The position numbers were made by a program, and so were the translations under genes. The notes beneath the pieces were generated by a model. The model saw only the letters and a list, made by a program, of their open reading frames with translations, had not been told where the DNA came from and made no database searches. Positions 1 through 10,572 of a stretch of 64,000 nucleotides of DNA are shown one piece after another; the stretch's first letter is position 1, and every line of letters begins with the position of its first letter. The stretch is from Calvatia gigantea (Eukaryota > Basidiomycota > Agaricomycetes > Agaricales > Lycoperdaceae). The stretch covers positions 2,046,001 to 2,110,000 of the forward strand of contig JACAAK010000009.1 of the NCBI GenBank assembly GCA_025093985.1. The letters are read 5' to 3'.

Positions 1-2046
1 CGCGCTGTCGGTTCTGATCAGGTAGAGCCGCGTCGTTCTGAACGACAAGGCAGGCCTCCTGTTAGACCGGGTAATACATACGGAGATAATAGGCATCCAA
101 TTTCGATAGAAAGAGAAATAGATCGGACTCACCGACAAGAGCAGCAGAGGCAAAGGCAGCGTGTACGCGCCAATGCCCCTTCGGACGAAATTATTCGTGA
201 GCGAAGAGCAAGGACTAACCATCCTGAATATGTGAGGCAAAGAGTTCGTGCTGAGCGGTACCCGCCACAACCCTTTGATTTGCCTCCATTTCAGCTCCCT
301 CCACGTCCGGAACTGCCGCCTATGCCTGAAAACAATGATCCAACATCTCACGATGTTAATGAAATGGACATTGAAAGGCTTGTCGCTGAGGGAGGAGTAA
401 AGTTGATCGATTTCTTGATACAGACGGTACACAACACCGCACACGGAGAACCTGAAACCTTCCGTGACATGCTTAAGCTTCCTGAGCCCGTTAAGGCAAG
501 ATGGATGGCTGCGTGTATCGAGGAACTCGAAGCGTTGAAGAAACGTGGAGTATACGAATTGGTAGATCTTCCGAAAGGAAGGAGGACGGTTAAAAACCGT
601 TGGGTATTTCTCGAAAAGTCTGACGGCCGCCTGCGAGCTCGCTTAGTTGCGAAGGGGTTCTCGCAGATTGAAGGCATCGACTATAATGAGCTTTTCTCAC
701 CAGTTGTCCGCTACGAGTCTGCACGCGTAAGCTTCGCACTCGCTGCAATCCACGATTGGGATATGCATAGCGTTGATGTAAAAACTGCCTATTTATATGG
801 CAAACTGGACGAGGAGATATATATGGAACAGCCCGAAGGGTTTCGACTTCCCGGGCAGGAAGGAAAAGTATGGAGACTTAAACGAGTGATTTACGGCCTT
901 AAACAAGCCGGTCGCCAGTGGTGGAAAGAATTGCATCAATCTATGATTGAGCTGGGATTTACCCGCTGCAAATCTGACTACGCTGTATATTTTCACAGAC
1001 ATCCAAAGACGAAAGAGCTAGTAGTAGCCATTGTCTACGTTGATGACGTGAACTTCTTAGGGAAGAAAAACTCCCCCCTCCTCAACGAGTTGAAGGGAAA
1101 GTTTACTAAAAAGTGGGAATGCAGAGATCACGGTCCCTGTGAAGAGTTCCTTGGGATGAAAATCTCGAGGAATCGCTCCAAGAAACAAATCTTCGTCCAA
1201 CAGGTGAAATACCTGGATAAGATCTTGCAGCGCTTCCAGGTTCCGCAATCCGCCGCGGCTAAAACACCATTACCAGCTGGCTTCCAGTTCATAACAAACA
1301 AGGAAACTGCATCGCACCCCTTCTGTCAAAAGTACCAACAATTGGTTGGATCTTTAATGTACTTGATGATCGGTACTAGGCCCGACATAGCCTTTGCCGT
1401 AGTTAAGCTGGCGCAATATGCCGCTAACCCCGCACCCGAGCACTATCGCGCTGGAATTCACGTACTAAAGTACTTGTCTATGACAAGGAACTATGCGTTG
1501 AAATATGAAGGCGATACTGGGAAATCCGCGGTGACGCTGGAATGTCTCAGTGACTCGGATTGGGCTCAAGATACAGAAACCCGCCGATCTGTTTCGGGAA
1601 ACATTTGTATGATCGCGTCCGGTGCTGTAACCTGGACTTCGCGGCGACAAAAGACGGTTTCATTATCGTCCACCGAGGCGGAATACAAAGAACTGTCTGA
1701 CGCTTCACGACAAGTGAAATGGCTGTCACAGCTTCTGGAGGAGCTCGGTATTGAGCACCCAACTCCTATTCTCTACGGCGACAATGATGGGTCCAAATTC
1801 TGGACTGAAAATCCCATTGTTGAAAAACGATCGAAGCACGTGGATATCCATTACCACTATGTGCGAGAATTAGTCGAGGAAGGTATTATTGTTATTGGTG
1901 ATGTGTCTTCACAAGACAATCCCGCCGATATCTTTACGAAGAATCTTGGCGTAACCAAAATCAATCTCTTCCGCCCTGAGCTTGGACTGATTTTTGGTTC
2001 CGATATCGAAGCATGGGATAAAGCCGCTCGATCGATGAAACGTTAA
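1..2046 (+). CDS. Ty1/copia retrotransposon polyprotein, C-terminal part (reverse transcriptase and RNase H)
   Basis: The frame is open from the first base of the window, so the start lies outside it; the GTG at 232 is not a real start. The visible part begins with an Arg/Gln/Pro-rich linker. A copia-type reverse transcriptase follows, with the active-site motif YVDD near 1039-1050. An RNase H domain comes next, with SDSDW near 1549, the STEAEY box near 1670 and the closing NPADIFTKNL near 1920. The order RT then RNase H with no integrase after it fits copia rather than gypsy. No stop or frameshift interrupts this part. A purine-rich tract (gaggagga, 2063-2070) and a long terminal repeat follow at once. 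The gag, protease and integrase portions would lie upstream of the window. Confidence 0.93.
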   Translation, partial: RAVGSDQVEPRRSERQGRPPVRPGNTYGDNRHPISIEREIDRTHRQEQQRQRQRVRANAPSDEIIRERRARTNHPEYVRQRVRAERYPPQPFDLPPFQLPPRPELPPMPENNDPTSHDVNEMDIERLVAEGGVKLIDFLIQTVHNTAHGEPETFRDMLKLPEPVKARWMAACIEELEALKKRGVYELVDLPKGRRTVKNRWVFLEKSDGRLRARLVAKGFSQIEGIDYNELFSPVVRYESARVSFALAAIHDWDMHSVDVKTAYLYGKLDEEIYMEQPEGFRLPGQEGKVWRLKRVIYGLKQAGRQWWKELHQSMIELGFTRCKSDYAVYFHRHPKTKELVVAIVYVDDVNFLGKKNSPLLNELKGKFTKKWECRDHGPCEEFLGMKISRNRSKKQIFVQQVKYLDKILQRFQVPQSAAAKTPLPAGFQFITNKETASHPFCQKYQQLVGSLMYLMIGTRPDIAFAVVKLAQYAANPAPEHYRAGIHVLKYLSMTRNYALKYEGDTGKSAVTLECLSDSDWAQDTETRRSVSGNICMIASGAVTWTSRRQKTVSLSSTEAEYKELSDASRQVKWLSQLLEELGIEHPTPILYGDNDGSKFWTENPIVEKRSKHVDIHYHYVRELVEEGIIVIGDVSSQDNPADIFTKNLGVTKINLFRPELGLIFGSDIEAWDKAARSMKR

Positions 2047-2071
2047 TCTCCCTCCTTCAAGTGAGGAGGAG

Positions 2072-2479
2072 TGTTGAATCTCGATCCGTACCACTACGTT
2101 GGTTCAGTCTATTTATAGCTGAAACGGGTTCTTGAGTACTTCACTCTTGAAGAGAGATAACGAACAATGTACTAGACCGCACTCTAGGTTGCAGGTCATG
2201 GTCTATTAAATAGAACAATGTACGCAGTATGCTCTGTATATGCTACTGGCAGATAAGACCTCACCTGTATTAGGTAGAATGGCGCACAGACCAGAGACAT
2301 TAGATATATAAGACCTATGTAGTATGCGTACACTCTTTAGACAATCCAGTCTTTCTATTGCCCATCATTCCTCTCAGATATCCTCTAGCCACAGTCTATA
2401 ACTATCATCTCAACAAACCCAGTGAGTGCGACTCCCCTCCGCCACTAGCGCAAGCTACCGTGGTGTACTCGTCTTAACA
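2072..2479 (+). mobile_element. 3' LTR of the copia element
   Basis: This 408-bp segment starts TGTTGA and ends TTAACA, the imperfect TG...CA inverted ends usual for LTRs. It lies directly after a polypurine tract and the polyprotein stop. The sequence resuming at 2480 is the interior of a Tc1 transposase gene, which fixes the right boundary to the base by comparison with the intact copy at 11077-12681. The 5' LTR and the left target duplication are outside the window. If the duplication is 5 bp it should read ttctg (2480-2484). Confidence 0.85.
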
Positions 2480-2853
2480 TTCTGCTTGTGAACCCTAGTG
2501 AGTAAAGGCCGTTTTCTCTTCACTACAGCCTTCATCCCTGCCCTTTTGAGTGTCCTTCAAATTGTTTTGGATGAAACAGGTTGGTTGGTAACATTTTGGA
2601 GGGCCTTTGTGACCTGAGAGGCATTATCGGCCTTGCAAGAGGTGAGAAGTCAAATGGCATATTTGGTATCAGAGGGGGAAAGCTTGCTTGGATGGCCACC
2701 AGTGGATTTGGAAATTGTTGGCCTATGTTTAGAGCGAACTCTAGAGATAGTACTGAGGGAATAACCAGTAGTGGAAGCAATTTGGGTAGCAGTATGTCCT
2801 TTGTCAAGGAGAAAGAGGATATGATCAATCTGAGAAGAAGAGAGAGGTTTCAT
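2480..2853 (-). pseudogene. Tc1 transposase fragment (N-terminal part)
   Basis: The reading starts at 2853 with the same MKPLSSSQIDHILFL start as the copy at 11426. In-frame TGA codons lie at 2650-2652 and 2557-2559, the same two positions as in the complete copy. The fragment holds the helix-turn-helix DNA-binding region and ends at the copia LTR before any catalytic residue. It cannot encode a working transposase. Confidence 0.85.
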
Positions 2854-3202
2854 GTCAACAGAAGATAAGTTATTGGGTTACTTTGGCCTGGAGAAGTAAG
2901 CTTTCATCTTTATACACAATCTACTCTCATCATATGATTTTATTTGAATTTGTTTGAGAGCAGTAAACAGAGTTATGTGCCTGGAGAAGATGAGGGACAA
3001 AACCCTTCCAATGCACTCATAATATTCAATAATTCATATCTCCATAGAAACAAAGTATAATATTAAATGCTTAAACATATTTGTAGATAAGAAGCATGAC
3101 TACCTTCATTTAAAATTTGAAATGAATTGGCTTAGTGGTTGCTGAGTTATTTGAGATTTCATGAAAAAGTCAAAATCATTGGAAGGGTTTTGTCCCTTAC
3201 TG
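2480..3202 (-). mobile_element. Tc1/mariner element, left copy, truncated by the copia insertion
   Basis: Reverse-complemented, this stretch matches 11077-11799 of the complete element without any gap I could find; the stretches I compared by eye are identical. Its outer end is ACTG at 3202 followed by TA at 3203-3204, the expected target dinucleotide. About 723 of 1605 bp are present. The break falls inside the transposase gene, exactly where the copia LTR begins, so the remaining part presumably lies beyond the copia 5' LTR, left of the window. The flanks differ from those of the other copy, so this looks like a separate transposition rather than a block duplication. Confidence 0.9.
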
Positions 3203-3462
3203 TAAGTATCATAGCCCTTCTTGTTGGATTCAATATTAGTGTCACAAGACTGCATTCCTGTTTTGTGACTCTGATTGAAGGTTGAAGCATTCCTAGCCTC
3301 AACGCCTCATCTTCGGTGAGGAACCGCTTCCCATCCGTCTCCCCTTCGCAGGCCACTTTCAGCGCGAGCAATATTACATAATAGCGGAAGACGGGTCAAG
3401 CAACATCAGTTCCGACTTATCTTACCACCCTCACAGCCCCTGCAACCCGCTTTTCACGACGT

Positions 3463-4485
3463 ATGAATCGCATTGATATTACACCGATCTCTGATGACGT
3501 CCTGGATAGCATTTCCGAAGAGTCTAGAGTTTCAATCCGAAGATTGGCTAGTTTTCTTGCCAACGCCAAGCTACCTGACCTGTCCGTTGATTATTCTGTC
3601 GTCCGCCACGCTCGTTTACATGATGCGATCCTCCCTTGTCCAGTACAACTTATCCCAAGAGTAAACTAGCGGCGGTGCTGGTGCTCTTGTACGAAGAGGG
3701 AGGACAACTCCGAGTTTTACTCACGACTCGGTCCAGGGCGTTGCGCACACATGCTGGTCAGACCGCGCTCCCAGGTGGAAAGGCGGACGAAACAGATAAA
3801 GACCTTGTGGAAACTGCGGTACGTCATTAGCATCCTGTTAATTTGAAGTTTTTGACACCCATTTGAAGTTTCGCGAGGCGTACGAAGAAGTCCAGCTGCC
3901 ATTGAATTCCCCGGACATACATCTGATCGGTCTTCACGAACCTTTCTTGTCGCTACACAGGCTCATCGTCACTCCTGTATTCGCCTTCCTCATTCGGCCT
4001 GAAGTCCTCAGGAGGCTCAGACCTTGTGAACGAGAAGTTTCCAGAATTTTTAGTCATCCATTGAAAGCGATATTGGACCCACATCTTTCTGAACACGAGG
4101 CTTCTCTTGTAGAAATTGGGAGCGAGGACTGGCCATACGAAACTACTTATCACGTACGTTGGCAACTTTGGTTATTTCCAGCACATTCTCCAACCCATAT
4201 AATCTTAAGAGCACGAGCGACTCCGCAGTCCCGATGCTCAACAACGTGTTGTACAGGATGCACCGTTTTCGGTCAATGGCTTCCCCTATTAAGGGTTTGA
4301 CCTCAGATATACTGGTAAGGTTATGTCTATGTCCTAACATGTGAGCGAGGATTCACATCTTCGCGGTGCTCTCATGATAGATCAAGACGGCCGAAATTGC
4401 ATATGGGAAACCAACAGTCTACGAGCGGTTTGCTCCTGGCCAAATCCGGGGGTTCCATGCCGTCCTGGCAGCCTCATCGAACTGA
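3463..4485 (+). CDS. PCD1: Nudix hydrolase, PCD1-like (CoA / oxidised-dGTP diphosphatase)
   Basis: I read five exons: 3463-3581, 3644-3818, 3869-4153, 4210-4314 and 4381-4485. They sum to 789 nt, giving 262 residues in one frame. The first junction is the least certain. The Nudix box is visible across the second intron: GGKADET, then TAFREAYEEV, with the Arg-Glu and Glu-Glu metal ligands. The usual Gly after the box is Gln. A conserved MHRFRSMASPIKGLTSDIL stretch follows. Yeast Pcd1 is a peroxisomal diphosphatase acting on CoA, CoA disulfide and oxidised nucleotides. I saw no clear peroxisomal signal, since the protein ends AASSN. The Tc1 fragment ends about 260 bp upstream, so the promoter must be short or overlap the transposon. 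The family is secure; the exact substrate is inferred. Confidence 0.85.
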
Positions 4486-4688
4486 GTGGCGCTATTCAGG
4501 CGGTGACTTGGTTCGGGGCCAAGATAGAATACCTGCAGTTAGAATTGACTCAAACATTCTGCCCACTCTCAGGGATAGAAAACAAGGTGTACATGCTCGC
4601 TTTAGGCAATGCTGATGCCAGTGTGCGCGGGAAAAGAAGCCAAGAATTTGAATAGATTTGAATACAACAAATGAGATGGGAACATAAT

Positions 4689-4696
4689 TATAAATA
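4689..4696 (+). promoter_or_regulatory. TATA-like box
   Basis: TATAAATA lies about 87 bp upstream of the ATG at 4783 and 204 bp after the Nudix stop. It is a plausible core promoter element for the intronless gene that follows. Position and sequence only. Confidence 0.4.
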
Positions 4697-4782
4697 GTTG
4701 GGCCTGACGGCCACCGTCAACGCATCGATAATTCCACAGCTTGTGTTTACCCTTCCCTGCCGCACATTCCGCCTCCGAGCTC

Positions 4783-6393
4783 ATGCGCCCTTCATCGCCC
4801 TACCGGCCTACGTTCAATCCATTTAGCACGGATTCTCCTCCTCCCTCGAGTTCCAGATACGCCGCTCCGCCGACATTGACCCGCTCGGCTCCGGAGAGCA
4901 CCATGTATCGTGTCTTTAACGTGCCCTATCAGGAGCCCTCAACTGAACACCAGCAACGACCACTTGATATGCAATCGAATGACTGTGGTTTATGGACTTA
5001 TAACCCAGTGTTTGGGATCGTACATTCTCCCCCCGACGGTTGTTCCATCTGTAACACGTATGTGGATCACATGATGGTGGCCATGAACATTAGCGACGCC
5101 TCTTTCGTGCAAGCTGTCGATGCACGCAAAGAAAGCCAGGATACTTTTTTCATGGATGGTTTTAGTGAAGGCATGCGCCATCAACGTTACAATGACTTGC
5201 AGCTGAACGAAGATATCGAGCACCTCCGCACTAAGCTCGATTTAGCTATGAGCGCTATCAAAGAAAGTGAAGCCGAAAATGAAAGACTACGCAAGGAGCT
5301 CGACCGGGCCAGGCAGCAAACTACTAATTCCGAAGAGTCTCAGTACTTGAAGATTCCCTTCAGCCCCATGGACAGTCTCCCTTCTCGCTCCTCACCTTCT
5401 ACTTCGGGTGCATTGGGAACAGGAAGCCGCGGCTCTTCTTCTGGTTCATCGATGGAATTGCAACGCCACATTAGCCAAGATGCCAATCTAAGTTCTCCCT
5501 GGTTTTCTGGTATTACGGAGCCACGCGAGGTGCATACCATCTATACCATATCTTCCCTGAATGATAGACAGCAGAACCAGGTCGACAGTCCCGCAAAGCA
5601 GTCTCTCCCCTCGTACGCACTGGCGGTCTCAAACCACCTCCCCAGCATCTTCGCTTCCCACACCGCACCCCACTTACCCATGAAACCCCATCCCGTAACC
5701 AAAGTCCCTCCTTCTAGAGTTGAACCCCATTCTCCAATGACTTCGCGGAGCCAACACGATAAATCGAAGGCAAGATATCCAAAGACAATGAAGGAATTGA
5801 AAGATCTCGTTGACCTTGCCCACGAACCAACAAGTGACGGAGTGGCTGCTTTGTCGATCGTGAAGAGTTTCTGCTCGCGTGCGCACAGTACTCCTCGAGA
5901 GCATAAAAGCCTCATGCAACGTTGGATTCTTATGAACTGGAAGAATCCCTATGCCACAGGCTCTACCACTTCTACGCCGACTACTGACGCCAAACCAAAT
6001 CCCCGCATCGATGACCCCGTAAATACTTGGTATGAATACCTTTGTGCTCATCCCCATTCTTGGCCTAAAGGTGTTCGCAAAGATCTATTCAATCGCCCAG
6101 TCATGTCTGACCTTATTGCGAACCGGGCGGTGGCACGCATGAAACCCACCGAGCCTGCGGCATCGAGGAACGATTTCGTCGCACATGTCACTGATATGTT
6201 TGCGATCCCGGGAATGTACAAACGACTTCTGGAGATGAATAATCTCACCGTTGCTCCCGAGATGTCTTACAAACTTTTCACCGGACCAATCAACATTGAC
6301 GCCATTGTTCGCCATTTTGCCGAATCTGGAGTAACACCCGCAGAAGCTGTGAAGAATTTCGAGCCTTGGGCGAAACACTACAAGGAGTGCTGA
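4783..6393 (+). CDS. Intronless gene of unknown function with a coiled coil
   Basis: The frame is open from TTG at 4741, but the first ATG is at 4783 (MRPSSPYRPTF), giving 536 residues. The first 50 residues are Pro/Ser-rich. A Cys-containing segment follows (NDCGLWTYNPVFG, then CSICNTY). Next comes a charged heptad-like coiled coil around residues 145-185 (KTLDLAM-like to ENERLRKELDRARQQ), then a long Ser/Pro-rich disordered region. The C-terminal third (roughly residues 340-536) looks folded and includes the words WYEYLCAHP and FAIPGMYKRLLEMN. There are no membrane spans or signal peptide. I do not recognise the family. The unbroken frame among intron-rich neighbours is unusual and could reflect retroposition or a recently expanded lineage-specific family. 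Confidence 0.75.
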   Translation: MRPSSPYRPTFNPFSTDSPPPSSSRYAAPPTLTRSAPESTMYRVFNVPYQEPSTEHQQRPLDMQSNDCGLWTYNPVFGIVHSPPDGCSICNTYVDHMMVAMNISDASFVQAVDARKESQDTFFMDGFSEGMRHQRYNDLQLNEDIEHLRTKLDLAMSAIKESEAENERLRKELDRARQQTTNSEESQYLKIPFSPMDSLPSRSSPSTSGALGTGSRGSSSGSSMELQRHISQDANLSSPWFSGITEPREVHTIYTISSLNDRQQNQVDSPAKQSLPSYALAVSNHLPSIFASHTAPHLPMKPHPVTKVPPSRVEPHSPMTSRSQHDKSKARYPKTMKELKDLVDLAHEPTSDGVAALSIVKSFCSRAHSTPREHKSLMQRWILMNWKNPYATGSTTSTPTTDAKPNPRIDDPVNTWYEYLCAHPHSWPKGVRKDLFNRPVMSDLIANRAVARMKPTEPAASRNDFVAHVTDMFAIPGMYKRLLEMNNLTVAPEMSYKLFTGPINIDAIVRHFAESGVTPAEAVKNFEPWAKHYKEC

Positions 6394-6975
6394 ATAATTC
6401 ATTGGACCTCCTCCCCTCGACAGCCGCTCCATCTGACAAAAGCTCCTCATTCTGTTATGGTTTAATTGGACGCTGCCTGCCCCCTCGCTTTGCTATCCTC
6501 GTTGCACTGTTTTGTTTGTCCGCTATAACCTGTGTGTATATGTCCCACTATGTTCTTTCGCATTCGCTACCCTTGTTCTGTTTGGGTTCTGCTGAGGCTT
6601 GTTGTATTGCTTTGCATTCGCACATATCGAACGTTGGTATTCGAGGTTTTTGTGAATACCCTAAGCCATCCCTGATTTAATCCAGACAAAAATTTGAGAT
6701 GTGTGGATTTCGCTGAGGTTCCGGACAGAATTTGGCAAGATGGCTGTCACACCTGGGGGCCAGCATTGCAGGTGAAGCTTGAAGTCTGGGACCATCTGGA
6801 AGCCAAGTGTTTGTACGCTAGGATATAACTTATTGCATTGCGGGCTGAGGCTGGTGAGATACATCATAACATTAAGATTTTGGCGCGCGGAACCGAAACT
6901 TACCAATCTTGCATGTTTTTCAACCAAGTGAGTCTATCGGGGCTAGTTGCTGAGGGTAAATTTCGGAACCTTATA
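6394..6975. other. Intergenic, no gene seen
   Basis: The stretch between the unknown gene and the MITE has only short open frames without start context, splice logic or recognisable residues. It probably includes the 3' untranslated region of the upstream gene. Confidence 0.5.
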
Positions 6976-7257
6976 CTATCCTTCACCCTCGGTTGGCGCT
7001 CCCGGTTGGCGCGTCACATCAGTGTCACACCAGCCAAACCAAAGTTCCCATTCTGCAAACAGTGTCACACCTCCCCCAATGAGCGTGACAAACTCAGCAA
7101 CTTCCAGACCGTGTTCCAGCCCATGGAAAATTATTGAAAAAATTCGAGAATGTTTTAAAATTCAAATGATTTATGGTACCAATTTTCACGCAGATTGAGG
7201 GAAGGGAAGGTGGTGAACGCCAACTGGGGGGGAACGCCAACCGAGGGTGAAGGATAG
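6976..7257. mobile_element. MITE with TA target duplication
   Basis: The 282-bp element begins CTATCCTTCACCCTCGG and ends with its reverse complement, and TA lies on both sides (6974-6975 and 7258-7259). Just inside each end the word GTTGGCG occurs twice, as GGTTGGCG then GGTTGGCG on the left and GGTTGGCG then AGTTGGCG (read inwards) on the right. A second internal word, CAGTGTCACACC, is repeated near 7019 and 7060. No coding frame is present. The TA duplication points to a Tc1/mariner-superfamily mobiliser, but its ends do not match the CAGTAAGGGAC ends of the Tc1 elements in this window. Confidence 0.8.
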
Positions 7258-7259
7258 TA

Positions 7260-7943
7260 CCTCACGTTTTCCCCCACAAGCATGTTTTCTCTACAGTCAG
7301 TAACCATAGGAGCTTATGAGCTACTCGACAAACATCCACTTCTAATAGGCGTTGAGAGGCGTGATCGCACATGGGAGGTGAACACCCTGGGGGAACAGGA
7401 TTTATGGTTTCATGCCGAATTCATAATAGGGGTTCAAAGAGAGCGCAGAAAGCAGGAAACCCAGCGACTCACTCAAGGGGGCAAAGAAAGCGGAATATTA
7501 TGAACGCTTAGATCCTAACGTGAGTTATGGTCTAAAATGGGACCTCACAGAGAGCCTGGGGGTCACTAGCACTTCTAGGTACTTATGTAGATTCGGACAA
7601 AAAATCGCGAACTTGATTCAAGGTACTTAATCAAGATCACGGATATCCAAGTTCCTAGCACGATGTGCGGCACCATGTTCCTATCAGCCGAGCATCATGC
7701 ATCATGATGGTCAACGTTCAACGCTCAACCTTGGTCAACACATTTTATTTCGAGCCTGGGTCTGATCGATGATCGATGATCGAACGATGATCTTCTGATC
7801 CTGAGCACTTGCAAGGGTGTGAGAAACGACATCGGGTGAATGCGGTAAGTGGATGCAGGTGAGAACTAAAATACCATAAGGTTGTCCAGATCTTGACCCT
7901 TTCAGAGGACATGCTAAGGTGATTTCAAGGCCTGGAAGATTCA
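7260..7943. other. Intergenic region upstream of the biotin gene
   Basis: A 73-codon open frame (7282-7503) starts just after the MITE but has no recognisable domain, and I do not support it as a gene. A small repeat of GATCGAT units lies at 7763-7789. The last 100-200 bp presumably hold the bioDA promoter. Confidence 0.4.
7763..7789. repeat. Short GATCGAT-type tandem repeat
   Basis: The word GATCGAT recurs with 7-8 bp spacing and one divergent unit. It is a microsatellite-like tract about 160 bp upstream of the bioDA start. Confidence 0.6.
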
Positions 7944-10572
7944 ATGTCATCGCTCTTCAAAAATCTCCGAATTCACCAAATATTTGGCTCAAGTACTGAT
8001 GTCGGGAAGACCGTTTTAACCACAGCGCTTGTCAAAGCTTCGATTGCGAGGAATACACCCGTTTTCTATCTTAAACCCATAAGTACTGGTCCACCTGAAG
8101 AGGCAGACGAAGTGTATGTGTTTTGTACATCGAGGCCAAGTTTATAATTAATGGAGGGGATAGGCATATTAAACGCTACGCAAAGTCGAACCTCGTCGAT
8201 GTAGACTGTCTATTCCGTTTTGACGAGCCCGTCAGTCCGCATCTTGCCGCTAAGTTGGCAGCCTCCAATGATATTCCGCGCGAAGTACGTGTCATGGCCA
8301 GCCATTGTACCTGTCTAATACGCTCAAATCACGTAGGTATCCGACCAGACTGCTGTCAACACTATTGCAGATCGCATCAGGCAATGTGCAAGCAGGAGCC
8401 AAAGATATGCACATATGTATCTCGAAACGGCTGGAGGTAAGGTCACGTCGGGAATCTGAATCCCCCACGCCCATTTATGTTCAACACGGATCCAAACACC
8501 TTTATCTAGGTGTACACAGCCCTTCGATTTCCGGAACAACCCAAGCGGATTGTTATAGACCGTTATTTCTACCGACGATCTTGGTTGGAGACTCGAAACT
8601 GGGAGGAATATCATCCACCATTTCGTCCTATGAGTCTCTCCTCCTCCGAGGTTACATCATCGATGCTGTCCTTCTCTTCCGAGATCGCTACTATCGCAAC
8701 TGGGAGTACCTGGAATCATACTTTGCCGACCAGGACATCCGTTTGTATGCTGTCGATCTTCCACCGTCTCGACTTCCCGATCCCGCTCTGGACCACCAGT
8801 CCACCCAAAAGTACTACGACGACTTAATCGCAGATTCCACTCCAAGTGGAATTAATGCTATCGCTGACCATCTCGATAGATGCCATACCAAGCGTCTTGA
8901 CGAGCTTGCGTCGATGCCAAAGCGTACCCTTGACAGCATCTGGTGGCCATTTGTCCAACACGGATTAGCAAGGACGGAGGAAGACGTGACGGTCATTGAT
9001 AGCGCGCATTCCGACTTCTTTAGTGTCTATCGGTCGCACGAACAAAGCGACAACACACCATCCCTACTTATACCTGAACTTGATGGGTCTGCGTCATGGT
9101 GGACGCAGACCGTGGGCCACGCACATCCCTCTCTTACTCTTGCTGCTGCGAGGGCCAGCGGTCGATACGGACATGTGATGTTTCCTCAAGCGATACACCT
9201 TCCTGCATTGAACCTGGCCGAGAGGCTCCTCTGTGACGGACCTGGGAAAGGCTGGGCTTCTCGTGCCTTCTTTTCCGATAACGGTTCCACTGGGATGGAA
9301 GTGGCTTTAAAGATGGCCTTACGTGCCTACTCTGTCAAGAACAACTTGAGCGAGTCGGACAAAAAGCGCCTGGGCGTCCTCGGTTTGCATGGGAGCTATC
9401 ACGGCGATACTATTGGTGCGATGGATGCTTGTGTTGAAGGCGTCTATTCATGTGAATGGCACGACGCAAAAGGGTTTTGGTTTGATCCACCCTCCGTCGG
9501 CATCAAGAACGGAAGTCCTACTATCACCTTGACACAGCCGTTGCATACCCTGGTTGGGGAGAAGATCCTCCCCGCGCCTTCACTGTCATGGATCTATGAC
9601 GTAAAGTCGCGTCTGCAGACCCCTTTGGCTGCGACATATCGCGCGTATATTCAAAAGACATTAGAGGAGCTCGAAAGCAAAGGACAAAAATTCGGCGCTC
9701 TTGTGCTTGAACCCCTCCTAATGGGTGCTGGAGGAATGATATTCGTAGACCCGCTTTTCCAACGAGTCATGGTGGACATCGTTCGCGGTCAAGGGGAGAG
9801 TGGTGGCTCGACCGGCTGGTCCGGTCTTCCTGTCATCTTTGATGAGGTTTTCGTTGGATTACATCGTATTGGCATCGAAAGCACAGGTCCGTTACTTGGC
9901 GTCCATCCAGACATATCCGTCAACGCAAAAGTCCTCACGGGTGGCCTCGTCCCTCTTGCGGTCACACTTGCATCAGAATCTATTTTCAAGGCCTTCTGGA
10001 GTGACAGCAAAGCCACTGCATTACTACACGGACATTCCTATACTGCTCATGCCATCGGTTGTGAAGTTGCCAATGAGACACTTAAACTGATCGATAACCT
10101 TAAGGCCAGCACTGAGTGGCAAACCGCACAAGCTAGTTGGTCAGATAGTCCTTCGCTTCCAAGCAAAGTTTGGAGCTTCTGGGATCCTGGGTTTATTCAC
10201 GTGGTATCAGAACTTCCGAATGTAGAGAATGTGATGACACTTGGATGTGTATTGGCGATTACATTAAAGAGTGGCTCGAATTCCGGTGAGTCGGAAGTAT
10301 CGCGGTCCTCGTGGTGAAGCGATGTTGACATATACTCAGGTTACATTTCAACGTCCGCACAGGTCACGTTCGAACCTCTGAAGAAACACATCGCCAACAG
10401 CAGGGAATTGTCGGCCGCCCCCGGCGGTGCCCCTTTTACCACTCATTATAGAACGCTTGGCAACGTTGCATACTTCATGACTAGCCTTAACACGAGCTGC
10501 ACCGTTACTAGGTCAATGGAGGATAGCATTTGGAGGATCTTGAAAAGTGTGGCGATAAAGCGAGTCGAATAA
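7944..10572 (+). CDS. bioDA: Bifunctional dethiobiotin synthetase / DAPA aminotransferase
   Basis: Exons 7944-8113, 8164-8284, 8337-8436, 8510-10285 and 10340-10572 sum to 2400 nt, or 799 residues with no frame break. The N-terminal third is dethiobiotin synthetase: P-loop-like GSSTDVGKT near residue 15, FDEPVSPHLAA, and LETAGGVHSP. The rest is a class III PLP aminotransferase: FSDNGSTGMEVALKMALRAY, LGLHGSYHGDT, and the PLP aspartate in VIFDEVF. The Schiff-base lysine is in AKVLTGGLVPLAV. The pair converts 7-keto-8-aminopelargonate to DAPA and then to dethiobiotin. Fused enzymes of this kind are known from plants and filamentous fungi, where they act in mitochondria. A targeting peptide is not obvious from MSSLFKNLRIHQ. 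Confidence 0.95.

Noticed and set aside
2581..2868. 95-codon frame in the Tc1 copies (also 11411-11698 minus)
   Set aside because: It is antisense to the transposase and identical in both copies only because the DNA is identical.
4741..4782. Upstream start for the intronless gene
   Set aside because: The frame there opens with TTG. The first ATG is 4783, at a good distance from the TATA box.
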